Below, piece after piece: positions 21,364-21,970 of a stretch of 21,970 nt of DNA. The position numbers were made by a program, and so were the translations under genes. Numbering within the stretch: position 1 is the stretch's first letter; each line of letters opens with the position of its first letter. The stretch comes from Alphaproteobacteria bacterium (GTDB lineage: Bacteria > Pseudomonadota > Alphaproteobacteria > Sneathiellales > Sneathiellaceae): the NCBI GenBank assembly GCA_006226265.1, contig SBHH01000123.1:1-21970 (forward strand). Direction: 5' to 3'. The notes beneath the pieces are model-generated. The model was not told where the DNA came from. It saw only the letters and a program-made list of their open reading frames with translations, and did not search any database.

Positions 21364-21970
21364 ATGAACCAGTGGCAGATCGGCAAGGTCCGGATCACCC
21401 GCGTTGTCGAGGTGGAGATGGCGGGCGGAACCCGCTTCATCCTGCCCCAGGCGACCCCCGATGCGGTGCGCCCGCTTGACTGGATGGTGCCGCATTTCGC
21501 GACCGAGGCGGGCAAGCTGATCATGAGCATCCATGCGCTCATCATCGATACGGGATCGCGGCGCATTATCGTCGATACATGCCTTGGCAATGACAAGAAG
21601 CGGGAAATTCCGGCATGGAACATGCTACAGACGACATTCCTCGCGGATCTGGAAGCCGCCGGATACCCACGCGACAGCATCGATACGGTGCTCTGCACGC
21701 ATCTGCATGTTGATCATGTGGGCTGGAATACCATGCTTCAGAATGGAAAATGGGTGCCGACTTTCCCGAACGCGCGCTACCTTCTCGGCGATATTGAATG
21801 GCAGCATTGGCAGAAGACGGAGCAAGCGGAGTTTGGCGATGTCATCGCCGATTCGGTCGCGCCGGTCGTCGAGGCGGGCCTCGCCGATTTCGTCGCGATG
21901 GATCATAGGATCTGTGAAGAGGTGAGCCTGTTCCCCTCGCCGGGTCATACGCCGGGCCATGTCTGCGTCC
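21364..21970 (+). CDS. Metallo-beta-lactamase-fold hydrolase (3' partial)
   Basis: The frame starts at ATG 21364 with GGGAG 7 bases upstream and is still open at the window edge, after 202 codons. The metal motif THLHVDHVGWN (HxHxDH) and the later PSPGHTPGH (third His) are both visible, as is the first-strand IDTGSRRIIVDTCLGND. Enzymes of this type with an N-terminal MNQWQIG-like strand include lactonases and other hydrolases of esters or lactones. The missing C-terminus prevents a finer call. There is no signal peptide in the visible part, so it is probably cytosolic. Confidence 0.9.
   Translation, partial: MNQWQIGKVRITRVVEVEMAGGTRFILPQATPDAVRPLDWMVPHFATEAGKLIMSIHALIIDTGSRRIIVDTCLGNDKKREIPAWNMLQTTFLADLEAAGYPRDSIDTVLCTHLHVDHVGWNTMLQNGKWVPTFPNARYLLGDIEWQHWQKTEQAEFGDVIADSVAPVVEAGLADFVAMDHRICEEVSLFPSPGHTPGHVCV

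Overview
The window looks like chromosomal DNA of a GC-rich alphaproteobacterium. The evidence is high GC with strong GGAG/GGAGG ribosome sites, many acyl-CoA genes, and an AT-rich spacer carrying three copies of ATGGTTAA (TTAACCAT on the other strand), which resembles a CtrA half-site. The species cannot be named from sequence alone. There is no rRNA, tRNA, CRISPR array, insertion sequence or prophage.

Layout. Positions 1-484 hold the end of an EF-hand calcium-binding protein and its terminator. Positions 483-4027 hold a tight minus-strand operon: an atypical short-chain dehydrogenase, an acyl-CoA dehydrogenase, then a biotin carboxylase with no biotin-carrier domain. It is preceded by a promoter that overlaps a near-perfect 22-bp palindrome. 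The set recalls acyclic-terpene (Atu) or leucine (Liu) degradation. Positions 4098-4777 hold an SCP2-like lipid-binding protein and a very basic 68-residue protein with no acidic residues, followed by a strong terminator. Positions 5098-8875 run on the minus strand: a DEDDh exonuclease downstream of a long-chain acyl-CoA synthetase, then a threonine/serine dehydratase-like enzyme downstream of a PaaI-type thioesterase.

Positions 9023-11687 hold a compact CDF-like metal transporter, a YegP-like small protein, a short ParB-domain protein and a membrane-anchored PM20D1-like M20 hydrolase. Positions 11727-13960 hold a sulfur operon: a thiol (cysteine-type) dioxygenase overlapping a four-domain rhodanese in which only one domain keeps a catalytic cysteine. 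Positions 14059-16545 hold a two-gene acyl-CoA dehydrogenase pair of the heteromeric type, with promoter and terminator. Positions 16545-17059 hold an A/T-richer orphan MazF/PemK-like gene with a TTG start behind a striking three-half-site operator. It is the clearest candidate for acquired DNA.

Positions 17205-18995 hold GST, DUF1643 and thymidine kinase genes with overlapping ends. Positions 19055-20135 hold an unrecognised coiled-coil, lysine-rich, acidic-tailed protein behind the AT-rich spacer with CtrA-like motifs. Positions 20136-21970 hold a secreted four-cysteine protein, a fumarylacetoacetate-hydrolase-family enzyme and a divergent, truncated metallo-beta-lactamase-fold hydrolase.

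Taken together, this is mainly a catabolic region for lipid, branched-chain or isoprenoid acids and thiols. The least explained items are the basic small protein, the coiled-coil protein with its regulatory spacer, the toxin-like gene with its operator, the biotin carboxylase without a carrier, and the multi-rhodanese partner of the dioxygenase. No item is proven to be a new system.
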